Positions 1 through 7,577 of a stretch of 37,814 nt of DNA are shown here, one piece after another. Numbering within the stretch: the stretch's first letter is position 1; each line of letters opens with the position of its first letter. This stretch comes from Bacteroides sp. (lineage in GTDB: Bacteria > Bacteroidota > Bacteroidia > Bacteroidales > Muribaculaceae), in the NCBI GenBank assembly GCA_014801945.1, contig JAAVDF010000002.1:19001-56814 (forward strand), in the 5' to 3' direction. The translations under genes were made by a program, and so were the position numbers. The notes below the pieces were generated by a model. It did not search any database. It saw only the letters and a program-made list of their open reading frames with translations, and was not told the origin of the DNA.

Positions 1-60
1 GATCAGACTGATGTGAGGAGCTCAGGATTTATACGTAACATTTTAATGGCTCATTTATGA
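1..60 (+). CDS. C-terminal end of an upstream gene (partial)
   Basis: The first 60 bases are open in frame 1 for 19 codons and end in TGA at 58-60; the other two plus frames stop within the first 15 bases. The stop overlaps the ATG of the next gene (ATGA at 57-60), the usual sign of translational coupling inside an operon, so the esterase that follows is probably a downstream operon member. Too little is visible to say what the protein is. Confidence 0.45.
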   Translation, partial: DQTDVRSSGFIRNILMAHL

Positions 61-1490
61 AATTGCGGTTATTGGTTCTGACAATTTTTTCGTTGATTGT
101 CATGACACTTCTTGGTGCGACGTCCGAACTTAAAATCAAAAAGGGAGAGTGGAACGGATGTGAGATGCACTCGTTTACAATCGAAGGACGTGAAGGCATC
201 GTCATTATTCCTGATACCCCGCTTGAAGGAAATCCATGGGTATGGCGTCCGGCTTTCTTCGGTGCGTTCCCCGGCATTGACGAGGAGTTGCTCAAGAATG
301 GATTTCATATTGCATATTATGATAACACCTATGAGTGGGGACGTCCTGAGTCTATTGAATCGGGTCAGAAATTCTACGAGGCGGTAACTCGCCGGTATGA
401 TCTGATGCCTAAAGCCGTGATGTATGGACTAAGCCGTGGCGGCTACTATTCGCTGCGTCGGGCACAACTCTATCCGGAAACCGTGGCATGTCTGATTCTT
501 GACAATCCGTTGGTGGACATATTCGAACTTCAGCGCAACAAAAAATGGTGGTCGGATGTCATTGATAAATGGCACATTCATGAGAATCCTCCCATGAGGG
601 GAGAGTTTCTTGAAAACGCGCTTAATAATCTCCATATCCCTGCAATCAACCGGATTCCTGTGCTGCTGCTCAGCGGTGACACAGACACCATTGTGCCGTA
701 TGAAAATAACGGCCGTCATATTGTCGAGGTATATCGTCGCTACAATGCCCCCGTCAAGTCCATAGTGCGCCCCGGAGCAGGTCATCATCCTCATGGTCTG
801 GTCAATCCCGCAGCGGTGATACCGTTCGTCAAATCCACAGTCGCAGGGCAAACCGACGAGCGACATCCTGTAAAGGTGGCATGTCTCGGAAACAGTATAA
901 CTGCTGGTCTCGGAACATCCGATATGGCTACCAAGGCATATCCGGCAGTATTGCAGCGTCTGTTGGGGGATGATTATGAGGTGCGGAATTTCGGGGTGAG
1001 CGGAGCTACCGCTCTTCGTAAAGGTACGGATTCGGGTCGGCCATATTGGTATGGACTTTTCGGCGAGTGTCGTGCTGCCGTTGATTTTAATCCGGATATA
1101 GTGATACTCAAGCTCGGAGGTAATGACAGTAAGGGATTTAATTGGCAATATGGCGAGGAATTTGCCACTGACTATCAGGAACTCATCGATATGTTCAAAT
1201 ATCTCCCATCGTTGCCTAAGATATATTTATGCTTGCCGGCGAAAGCCCGTGTTGATGATCCGGAGAAAATCTGGGGCATTAACGAACGTGTTATTCTCGA
1301 AGAAATTACTCCGATTGTACGTGAAGCCGCCAGAAATAATCGGCTGCCTACTATTGATCTCCACGACGTTTATGACGGCGAGGAGTCAATCTGCTATTCT
1401 GATAACATCCATCCCACCGACCGGGGTGCAGAGCTGATAGCGCGCCGCATTTATGAGGTGATTACACGCGGGGAGAGCAAAAGGGAATGA
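57..1490 (+). CDS. Secreted two-domain esterase: alpha/beta hydrolase fused to SGNH/GDSL hydrolase
   Basis: The 477-residue protein starts with a signal peptide (about residues 1-23). Residues about 30-262 form an alpha/beta-hydrolase domain with nucleophile elbow GLSRG (Ser126), a likely acid in SGDTD (Asp208/210) and a likely histidine in GAGHHPHG (His243/244). Residues about 272-470 form an SGNH hydrolase with block I GNSIT (Ser280), GVSG (block II), GGND (354-357, block III) and DNIHP (Asp449, His452, block V). Both catalytic sets look intact. Such fusions in Bacteroidales usually act as carbohydrate esterases removing acetyl or other acyl groups from glycans, so a deacylating role in the periplasm is likely but the substrate is unknown. 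The start overlaps the stop of the previous frame. Its SGNH half resembles the broken gene at 14448-14895. Confidence 0.85.
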   Translation: MKLRLLVLTIFSLIVMTLLGATSELKIKKGEWNGCEMHSFTIEGREGIVIIPDTPLEGNPWVWRPAFFGAFPGIDEELLKNGFHIAYYDNTYEWGRPESIESGQKFYEAVTRRYDLMPKAVMYGLSRGGYYSLRRAQLYPETVACLILDNPLVDIFELQRNKKWWSDVIDKWHIHENPPMRGEFLENALNNLHIPAINRIPVLLLSGDTDTIVPYENNGRHIVEVYRRYNAPVKSIVRPGAGHHPHGLVNPAAVIPFVKSTVAGQTDERHPVKVACLGNSITAGLGTSDMATKAYPAVLQRLLGDDYEVRNFGVSGATALRKGTDSGRPYWYGLFGECRAAVDFNPDIVILKLGGNDSKGFNWQYGEEFATDYQELIDMFKYLPSLPKIYLCLPAKARVDDPEKIWGINERVILEEITPIVREAARNNRLPTIDLHDVYDGEESICYSDNIHPTDRGAELIARRIYEVITRGESKRE

Positions 1491-1523
1491 TGTACCTCTG
1501 CGTAGGCTCGTGGATAAGGGTGG

Positions 1524-1548
1524 CAAGAGTATTGAAAAGCTACTCTTG
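1524..1548 (+). terminator. Possible terminator hairpin after the esterase gene
   Basis: CAAGAGTA at 1524-1531 pairs with TACTCTTG at 1541-1548 (8-bp stem, 9-nt loop) and is followed by a T-rich stretch. The stem has few G/C pairs, so it is a weak candidate for ending transcription of the esterase gene. Confidence 0.4.
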
Positions 1549-1598
1549 TTAATCACTTTTGCAGGTGTTGGTAATCAGGTATTAATATGCTATAAATT

Positions 1599-1638
1599 AG
1601 CCCGGATAACTGTCAATAAAACGACAATTATCCGGGCT
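1599..1638. terminator. Bidirectional hairpin between convergent genes
   Basis: AGCCCGGATAA at 1599-1609 is the exact reverse complement of TTATCCGGGCT at 1628-1638. It lies 22 bp past the end of manA (minus strand) and about 110 bp past the esterase gene (plus strand), the expected place for a shared terminator between convergent genes. The A/T-rich flanks suit the minus-strand direction. Confidence 0.65.
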
Positions 1639-1659
1639 TGGATTTATAGAAGCCTTATG

Positions 1660-2628
1660 TTATGAATGTGTGATCAATGCTGTTCCGTGACCGTTAAGCT
1701 TTATATTGGTCATGGCGGCGGGAAGCAGGACAGTCGTGCCGGCTTTGATTACGGATTCTCCGGTAGGATAGGTGAGGGTGATCTCTCCGTCAAGACACAT
1801 GAGGACTGTGAATGAATCGGAGTCCAGATCTAATTCAATTTCTCCATCAAGTAGAATCCTGTTGGTGGTGAAATGATCACATTTTATTATTTCAGCGTTG
1901 GTTACTTCTGATGCGACAGGGTCATTTTTGTACCTGTCGTGGATTGCATAGTCAATGGCGTCCATTGCAAGCTCGGTGTGGAGTTCGCGGGTATTTCCGC
2001 TAGCATCACGTCTGTCGTAGTCGTAGATACGGTATGTGATGTCGCTAGATTCCTGAATCTCGGCAAGCAGATTGCCTGCACCTATGGCATGCACACGTCC
2101 CGCCGGCAGGAAGAATACGTCTCCGGGAGCGGAATCATGGACGGTAAGAGTTTCGGCAAATGTCCCGCTGGCTACTCGCTCGGCATAGTTGTCAGGAGTC
2201 ATAGCTGTATTAAGTCCGGCATAAATCTTGGCATTGTCATCCGTCTGTATGATGTACCACATTTCAGTTTTGCCGAGACTTCCGTGACGTTCCATAGCGA
2301 GTGTGTCGTCAGGATGCACCTGAACCGAAAGATCGTCATTGGCATCAATCAGTTTTATGAGCAGAGGAAATTTTCCGTCATAACGTTTCATGACATCTTC
2401 TCCTAACAGCTCAGCACCGAAGCGGTCAATGAGTTCGGTTATGCTCAATCCCTTATAAGTGCCGTCGGCTACGACGGATTCGTGACCGGGGACAGCAGAG
2501 ATTTCCCAGCTCTCACCAATGTTTGGTTCTGTCTGCTCAATTCCTTTATAAGAACAGATCTTGTTTCCTCCCCATATCACGCTTTTTAGATAGGGTATGA
2601 AGCTGATGGGGGCTTTATCAATAGTCAT
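1660..2628 (-). CDS. manA: Mannose-6-phosphate isomerase, class I type
   Basis: The 322-residue cytosolic enzyme interconverts mannose-6-phosphate and fructose-6-phosphate. The zinc ligands expected for the family are all present: Gln103 and His105 in SVQVHPDD, Glu122 in GKTEMWY and His180 in LPAGRVHAIG. The cupin fold continues through the substrate-side TYRIYDYDR segment (about 199-207). The length matches the short bacterial ManA form. Its ATG overlaps the end of the ROK kinase gene by 4 bp, so the two are translationally coupled. Together they would phosphorylate a free hexose and, if it is mannose, feed it to glycolysis, which fits the GH92 mannosidase in the same region. Confidence 0.93.
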   Translation of the reverse strand: MTIDKAPISFIPYLKSVIWGGNKICSYKGIEQTEPNIGESWEISAVPGHESVVADGTYKGLSITELIDRFGAELLGEDVMKRYDGKFPLLIKLIDANDDLSVQVHPDDTLAMERHGSLGKTEMWYIIQTDDNAKIYAGLNTAMTPDNYAERVASGTFAETLTVHDSAPGDVFFLPAGRVHAIGAGNLLAEIQESSDITYRIYDYDRRDASGNTRELHTELAMDAIDYAIHDRYKNDPVASEVTNAEIIKCDHFTTNRILLDGEIELDLDSDSFTVLMCLDGEITLTYPTGESVIKAGTTVLLPAAMTNIKLNGHGTALITHS

Positions 2629-3728
2629 TTTTTTTCATCAATTTTAGAAAGAGCGAATGCGTATGCACCCGCAGAGATTGCTTTGGATGCACCAAGTTTA
2701 GAGAATGTGACACCGATACGTTTCATGTCGTCATATTCGACGGTCACATTTGTTCCCTGTATGCTGATCGTCTTAGGATTGCCTTTAGCAAACTTCTCGA
2801 AATCAGTTGAGTCATCCAGATTGAAGACTTCCATCTGCAGACGGTTTACGGTATCTCCTCCGAGTGTTGAGAACTTACCACGGAGTTCGAGCAAAAGTGA
2901 GGGAAGTATCCAATGGCGTGCCGCTGTAATACCTCCGCCGATCACGATTATACCGTCAATTAGCTGAGCGGCTATGGCCATGGAATCACCGGCGATCTCT
3001 CCGAATTCAGCAAAGGCTTTACGGGCAGCCTCTGCATTTCCTTCGCGTTTGCCATCTGCAATTTCACATATCTCTTTAGGTTCGAAATTATGACCGAAGT
3101 CACCGGATGCTTCCGCATAGACACGCTTGATGGCACGTACGGCCACACCTTCTTCTGCAATGATTCCACTCTTGGTCTTATGAGGTAAGCAGAATGTTTC
3201 CACACACGAGTTGTCACCACGGTTTAGCTGACCGTTGACCACGAGTCCTACGCCAAAACCGGTGCCGAATGTGTAGCCTAAGAGATTCCGGTAACGCTTA
3301 TTGCTTCCTGCATTTGCAAGACGTCGGTTGATCTCCGGTAACGCTCCGCAAAGGGCCTCACCGTAGGCGAAGAGGTCTCCGTCATTGTTGATGAAGACCG
3401 GGATGCCGAATTCTTTCTCAAGGAACGGTCCGAGAGCGACACCGTCGCGGAATGATGGGAAATTCGGGAGATAGCCGCCGATGATCCCGTTTGGATAATC
3501 GGCAGGACCGGGGAAGGCGAAACTGATTGCTGCCGGTGTTTCATCAAGTGAGTCAATCACCTCACGGAATCCACGGACCATAGTGTCAAGACACAGGTCA
3601 AGGTCGTGGGCGTTGGACGGATATGTTATGGGATCTGTTATATATTCGCATCCGCGCATTGCGCCGAAGACGAGATTAGTGCCCCCGGCATCAAGCGTGA
3701 TGACTATTCTATTATCATTGATATACAT
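2625..3728 (-). CDS. ROK-family sugar kinase (candidate mannose/glucose kinase)
   Basis: This 367-residue cytosolic protein has the ROK/ASKHA layout: phosphate-binding LDAGGTN (Asp13), the catalytic-Asp block INNDGDLFAYGEA (Asp126), a glycine-rich GTGFGVGLVVNG segment and a later adenosine-type GIIVIGGG block. ROK kinases phosphorylate hexoses with ATP. The usual zinc motif (CxCGxxGCxE) is not present; the equivalent region after GDNSC has a different Cys pattern, so it belongs to a divergent ROK branch. Coupling to manA by a 4-bp overlap points to mannose as substrate, but this is context and not sequence proof; glucose or N-acetylated hexose are alternatives. Confidence 0.85.
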   Translation of the reverse strand: MYINDNRIVITLDAGGTNLVFGAMRGCEYITDPITYPSNAHDLDLCLDTMVRGFREVIDSLDETPAAISFAFPGPADYPNGIIGGYLPNFPSFRDGVALGPFLEKEFGIPVFINNDGDLFAYGEALCGALPEINRRLANAGSNKRYRNLLGYTFGTGFGVGLVVNGQLNRGDNSCVETFCLPHKTKSGIIAEEGVAVRAIKRVYAEASGDFGHNFEPKEICEIADGKREGNAEAARKAFAEFGEIAGDSMAIAAQLIDGIIVIGGGITAARHWILPSLLLELRGKFSTLGGDTVNRLQMEVFNLDDSTDFEKFAKGNPKTISIQGTNVTVEYDDMKRIGVTFSKLGASKAISAGAYAFALSKIDEKK

Positions 3729-3778
3729 TATGCTCGTTGGTTAAAAAGTCATAATTATGTATGAACATTGATTAATAA

Positions 3779-3786
3779 CAAAGATA
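3779..3786 (-). promoter_or_regulatory. -7 box for the ROK-manA operon
   Basis: On the minus strand the sequence is TATCTTTG, an exact match to the Bacteroidetes -7 consensus TAnnTTTG, about 50 nt before the ROK start codon. No clear -33 TTTG is seen, and the 11-bp TTAA array found at the glycosidase promoters is absent here. Confidence 0.5.
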
Positions 3787-3913
3787 CTACATTTAGTAAT
3801 ATTAATTTGAAAATCGTAATATCTTTTTCTGTTAAGAAGTGTTGTAGGGTAAAATTAACCTTAGCTAAGTTATCGTGTATTTCTGCACTTAGTGTGAATA
3901 TGGTCTCGATGAT

Positions 3914-4867
3914 TTACCATAAGTGCTGTCTAACGGTCTTGATGGTGCCGTCGGGGTTATACTCTAACTTGTCAATACATATAGAGCGGAGATTTCCCAT
4001 GCCTGAAAGAGCTTGGTTGTGATAGAGAGCATACCACTGACCCTTGTATTTTACAATAGATCCGTGGCTTGTGTCACAGCCGGTGGGTTCGAGATAGACA
4101 CCGCGATACTCCCAAGGTCCGAGAGGATTCTTGCTTGTGGCATAATGCAGACGGTTTGCTCCACGATTTGCTTTATCTACGTGATTGTCGGAATATGACA
4201 GATAATATGTATCGTTATACTTGTGTACCCAAGTTCCCTCATGAAAATCTTCAAGGCCCTGCATTTCGCGGACGGAATCCGCAATCTCAACCATATTATC
4301 TTTCAGCGGGACAGCCCGACACTTTCCTGCGCCTCCAAAGTAGAGATATGCTTTGCCGTCATCATCAATGAATACACACGGGTCAATCATGCCGAATTCA
4401 TCACCGAGATCCTTTATATAACCCCAGACTTTGAAATCAGCTGCCGGCTTGTCGCTGACCGCCACTCCGATTTTCCACGTATCATTCCAGCGGGTCTCGC
4501 TCGGATGGGGAAAGTAGAAGTAATATTTGCCGTTCTTGAAGGCACAGTCGGGAGCCCACATGAAACCACCTTCCGGACGACCCCATTCAACATCGGCTGA
4601 TGACAGGATTTCGCCATGATCGGTCCAATCCTGAAGATTGTCTGTTGAGAATACATGGTATTTGTCCATACGATCACATCCCTGTGGTGGATCAATGTCA
4701 TGTGAAGCATAGACGTAAAGTCGGCCATCATCCCACACATGACCGGAAGGGTCAGCGGTAAAAATGTGGGTTACGAAAGGATTAGGTCCAAGAGCTACTT
4801 CGCGGTGTGTGTGGCAACTTGAACATAACATGGCGATAATGGACAGCGAACACGTTAATTTTTTCAT
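3914..4867 (-). CDS. GH43-family glycoside hydrolase, lipoprotein
   Basis: From the ATG at 4867 the product has 317 residues and begins with a lipoprotein signal ending LCSSC (Cys18). An upstream TTG at 4906 would put 13 residues before this signal and was not used. The five-bladed propeller enzyme shows the three GH43 acids: Asp39 in TADPSG (base), Asp162 in MIDPC (pKa modulator) and Glu210 in FHEGTW (acid). GH43 enzymes remove arabinose, xylose or galactose units; which one cannot be read here. No acidic run follows the lipid Cys, so it is probably periplasmic. It is divergent from GH3 (5097) across a shared promoter region. Confidence 0.88.
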   Translation of the reverse strand: MKKLTCSLSIIAMLCSSCHTHREVALGPNPFVTHIFTADPSGHVWDDGRLYVYASHDIDPPQGCDRMDKYHVFSTDNLQDWTDHGEILSSADVEWGRPEGGFMWAPDCAFKNGKYYFYFPHPSETRWNDTWKIGVAVSDKPAADFKVWGYIKDLGDEFGMIDPCVFIDDDGKAYLYFGGAGKCRAVPLKDNMVEIADSVREMQGLEDFHEGTWVHKYNDTYYLSYSDNHVDKANRGANRLHYATSKNPLGPWEYRGVYLEPTGCDTSHGSIVKYKGQWYALYHNQALSGMGNLRSICIDKLEYNPDGTIKTVRQHLW

Positions 4868-4903
4868 TTTGGTATTATTTAACGATAATATGATGATTTT
4901 TCG

Positions 4904-4949
4904 CAAAATTAAAGAGATACATATTATTTTACGGTTAATTACATTCTAA
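4904..4949 (-). promoter_or_regulatory. Promoter of the GH43 gene, with a weak TTAA-type array
   Basis: The minus strand carries TAATTTTG at 4911-4904, an exact TAnnTTTG box 36 nt before the GH43 ATG. Upstream on the same strand lie TAAT (start 4926), TTAA (start 4938) and TTAG (start 4949), so spacings are 15, 12 and 11 bp. This resembles the arrays on the plus strand, but only one copy is a perfect TTAA. Confidence 0.45.
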
Positions 4950-5011
4950 GGGGAAGAAAAAACTTTTATGCTGCAAAGGATTGATACATACCATGTTATG
5001 ATTATACGTAA

Positions 5012-5083
5012 TGGATTAATTGATATTTAAGCAGTCATTAATTGTATTTTTATCGCAATTATTATAGATACAGGATAAATTTG
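5012..5083 (+). promoter_or_regulatory. GH3 promoter with 11-bp TTAA repeat array
   Basis: TTAA begins at 5016, 5027 and 5038 (11-bp steps); the next two expected positions hold the degenerate copies TTTA (5049) and TATT (5060). The -7 box TAAATTTG is at 5076-5083, 15-16 bp after the last position. The box is only 13 bp before the chosen ATG, so the leader would be very short. Confidence 0.55.
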
Positions 5084-5096
5084 TGAAAAAACTACC

Positions 5097-7475
5097 ATGA
5101 GTAATAGAGCAATCTTTTTGATCCTGTTGAATTGTATTTCATTCATTGGAATTTCATGTACGGCCAAGCCGATGGCTATATACCATAAAGGTTGGATTGA
5201 CTTCAACAAGAATGGAGTCATGGATATATATGAGAATCCTAATATGCCGATAAATAAACGTGTTGAGGATCTTTTGAAGCAAATGACGATGGATGAAAAG
5301 ACCTGCCAGCTCGCCACTCTTTACGGATCGGGTAGGGTGTTGAAAGATTCGCTACCGACGGATGATTGGAAAAATGAAATATGGAAGGACGGTATTGCAA
5401 ATATTGATGAGCAGGCCAACGGTCTTGGATCTTTCGGTGTGGCGTTGTCATTTCCCTATGATAAAAGTGTAGGTAACCGTCAGACAATCCAACGCTGGTT
5501 TGTAGAGAATACACGTCTTGGAATACCGGTTGATTTCACTAATGAAGGTATCCGCGGACTTAATCATGACAGAGCAACTATGTTTCCTGCTCAATGTGGT
5601 CAAGGAGCCACTTGGGATAAGGATCTTATACGTGAGATTGCGCGTGTAACAGCTGAAGAGGCGAATGCACTTGGCTATACCAATATTTATGCGCCCCTCC
5701 TCGACATTTCACGTGATCCGCGCTGGGGGCGCGTAGTGGAGTGTTACGGTGAAGATCCTTATCTCGTTGGAGAACTCGGCAAGCAAATGATAGAGGGCCT
5801 TCAGGTGCATGGTCTTGCATCGACTCCGAAACATTTTGCTGTGTATAGTGTGCCGGTGGGTGGTCGTGACGGACAAACGAGGACGGATCCCCATGTCGCA
5901 CCGAAGGAAATGCGTACACTTTTCCTTGAACCATTCCGTAAGGCTGTTCAGGAGGCGCATGTCAAAGGTATAATGAGTTCCTATAATGATTATGACGGTG
6001 AACCGATCACAGGTAGCCATAAATTCCTGACAGAAATCTTGAGACAGGAATGGGGATTCAACGGATATGTGGTATCCGACAGTGAAGCTGTGGAATATCT
6101 TTATAGTAAGCATGGAGTAGCTGAGAATGCTGTTGACGCTGCGGCACAGGTTATTAATGCAGGTCTTAATGTCAGAACAAACTTTTCTCATCCCGAACAG
6201 TTTATCAAACCGCTGAGAGAGGCTATCAGGCAAGGACTCGTGTCTGAGAAAACTATCAATGACAGAGTCCGGGACGTGCTTCGCGTGAAATTTGAACTTG
6301 GATTGTTTGATAATCCCTATAAAGGGGATGTGTCAAGGGTTGCTGAAAGTGTCCATTCGGTTGGCAACAGAGCCGTTTCCCTTAGAGCCGCCCTTGAATC
6401 CATAGTGCTTTTAAAGAATGAGGCAGATGCACTGCCATTGTCTAAGAATCTGAAGCGGATTGCGGTAATCGGACCGAATGCCGATGAGACGACCAATCTT
6501 ATCTGTAGATATGGACCGGCTAATGCTCCGATTAAAAGCGTTTATGAAGGAATTAAGGATTATCTTCCCGAAGCAGATGTCAGATATGCAAAGGGTTGTG
6601 ACATACTTGATCGATATTTCCCGGAAAGTGAGTTGTATGACGTACCGCTTGACAGTGTCGAGCAGAAGGATATTGACGAAGCCGTTGATCTGGCACGGAA
6701 TAGCGATGTGGTCATTATGGTGCTTGGTGGAAATGAAAAGACTGTACGTGAGGAATATTCACGTACTTCGTTGGACTTGTGCGGACGACAGGAGACTCTG
6801 TTGAAATCGGTTTATGATACGGGTAAGCCTGTGATATTAGTTATGGTGGATGGAAGGGCCGCATCGATAAATTGGGCAGACAAGTATATTCCGGGTATAG
6901 TCCATGCATGGTTTCCCGGTGAGTTTATGGGTGATGCCATAGCGCAGGTCCTGTTCGGTGAATATAATCCCGGAGGTAAGTTGCCAGTGACATTCCCTAA
7001 ATCGGTTGGACAGATACCTCTCGCTTTCCCGTTTAAGCCGGGTGCTGATTCAGATGGGTTTGTCAGAGTGGCACATTCGCTCTATCCGTTCGGCTATGGC
7101 TTGAGCTATACGACATTTGAATATTCCGATCTTAGTATAGTGCGGACTGCATCAGGAATTAATGGCAATGTCATTGTTACATGTAAGGTGACCAATACCG
7201 GTGATCGGCGAGGTGATGAGGTTGTCCAATTGTATCTACGCGATATGGTCAGCTCTGTCACCACTTACGTTAAAGTATTGCGTGGATTTGAACGACTGAC
7301 TCTTGAACCGGGAGAATCAAAGGAAGTTTCTTTCGTGCTTACTCCACAGGATCTGGGATTATGGAATAAGGATGGACATTTCGTTGTTGAGCCGGGCGAC
7401 TTTAAAATTATGATCGGATCATCTTCGGAAGATATCAGACTTGAAGGAAATTTTGAACTTATTGGATCGTTATAA
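5097..7475 (+). CDS. GH3-family beta-glycosidase, lipoprotein
   Basis: The 792-residue protein starts with a lipoprotein signal (GIS-Cys21). A GH3 N-terminal barrel follows (about 50-390) with KHFAVY (245-250) and the nucleophile Asp328 in YVVSDSEAV. The GH3 C-terminal alpha/beta sandwich (about 410-650) contains NEKTVREEYSRT, the region that usually holds the acid/base Glu, and a fibronectin-III-like domain ends the protein (about 690-785). Families of this layout are beta-glucosidases and beta-xylosidases that cut terminal sugars from oligosaccharides. The residues after the lipid Cys are not acidic, suggesting a periplasmic enzyme. It heads the GH3-GH2-GH95 run. Confidence 0.92.
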   Translation: MSNRAIFLILLNCISFIGISCTAKPMAIYHKGWIDFNKNGVMDIYENPNMPINKRVEDLLKQMTMDEKTCQLATLYGSGRVLKDSLPTDDWKNEIWKDGIANIDEQANGLGSFGVALSFPYDKSVGNRQTIQRWFVENTRLGIPVDFTNEGIRGLNHDRATMFPAQCGQGATWDKDLIREIARVTAEEANALGYTNIYAPLLDISRDPRWGRVVECYGEDPYLVGELGKQMIEGLQVHGLASTPKHFAVYSVPVGGRDGQTRTDPHVAPKEMRTLFLEPFRKAVQEAHVKGIMSSYNDYDGEPITGSHKFLTEILRQEWGFNGYVVSDSEAVEYLYSKHGVAENAVDAAAQVINAGLNVRTNFSHPEQFIKPLREAIRQGLVSEKTINDRVRDVLRVKFELGLFDNPYKGDVSRVAESVHSVGNRAVSLRAALESIVLLKNEADALPLSKNLKRIAVIGPNADETTNLICRYGPANAPIKSVYEGIKDYLPEADVRYAKGCDILDRYFPESELYDVPLDSVEQKDIDEAVDLARNSDVVIMVLGGNEKTVREEYSRTSLDLCGRQETLLKSVYDTGKPVILVMVDGRAASINWADKYIPGIVHAWFPGEFMGDAIAQVLFGEYNPGGKLPVTFPKSVGQIPLAFPFKPGADSDGFVRVAHSLYPFGYGLSYTTFEYSDLSIVRTASGINGNVIVTCKVTNTGDRRGDEVVQLYLRDMVSSVTTYVKVLRGFERLTLEPGESKEVSFVLTPQDLGLWNKDGHFVVEPGDFKIMIGSSSEDIRLEGNFELIGSL

Positions 7476-7486
7476 GGGATTAAAAT

Positions 7487-7502
7487 ATGTTTTACAGCAT
7501 AT
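7487..7502 (+). promoter_or_regulatory. Conserved upstream element ATGTTTTACAGCATAT (copy 1)
   Basis: The same 16 bases occur again at 21508-21523 before the beta-helix gene, and a related half-palindromic form (ATGTTACGCAACAT) is at 30858-30871 before the second GH2. Here it begins 26 bp before the first TTAA repeat of the GH2 promoter. The ATG...CAT ends make it look like a dimer-type binding site for a second regulator. Confidence 0.5.
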
Positions 7503-7508
7503 AATACA

Positions 7509-7557
7509 CGTATTAATTGGAAATTAAGTCTCAATTTTTAGCGTTACTCTATATTTG
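7509..7557 (+). promoter_or_regulatory. GH2 promoter with 11-bp TTAA repeat array
   Basis: TTAA begins at 7513 and 7524 (contexts CGTATTAATTG and GAAATTAAGTC), and a degenerate copy (TCAATTTTTAG) falls at 7535, again 11 bp on. The -7 box TATATTTG is at 7550-7557, 15 bp after the start of the last copy and 20 bp before the GH2 ATG. This is the shortest array in the window, with three units. Confidence 0.6.
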
Positions 7558-7577
7558 CAACAAATTCAATTGTTATC

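Noticed and set aside
429-1148. Minus-strand open frame of 239 codons inside the esterase gene
   Set aside because: It lies fully opposite a clear two-domain esterase and its translation shows no recognisable domain or signal; it is a shadow frame.
3860-3869. Palindrome CTTAGCTAAG between GH43 and the ROK gene as operator
   Set aside because: A single 10-bp palindrome in A/T-rich DNA is not enough support, and no second copy was found.
4868-4906. TTG start for the GH43 gene
   Set aside because: It would add 13 residues before the lipoprotein signal and overlaps the minus-strand -7 box.
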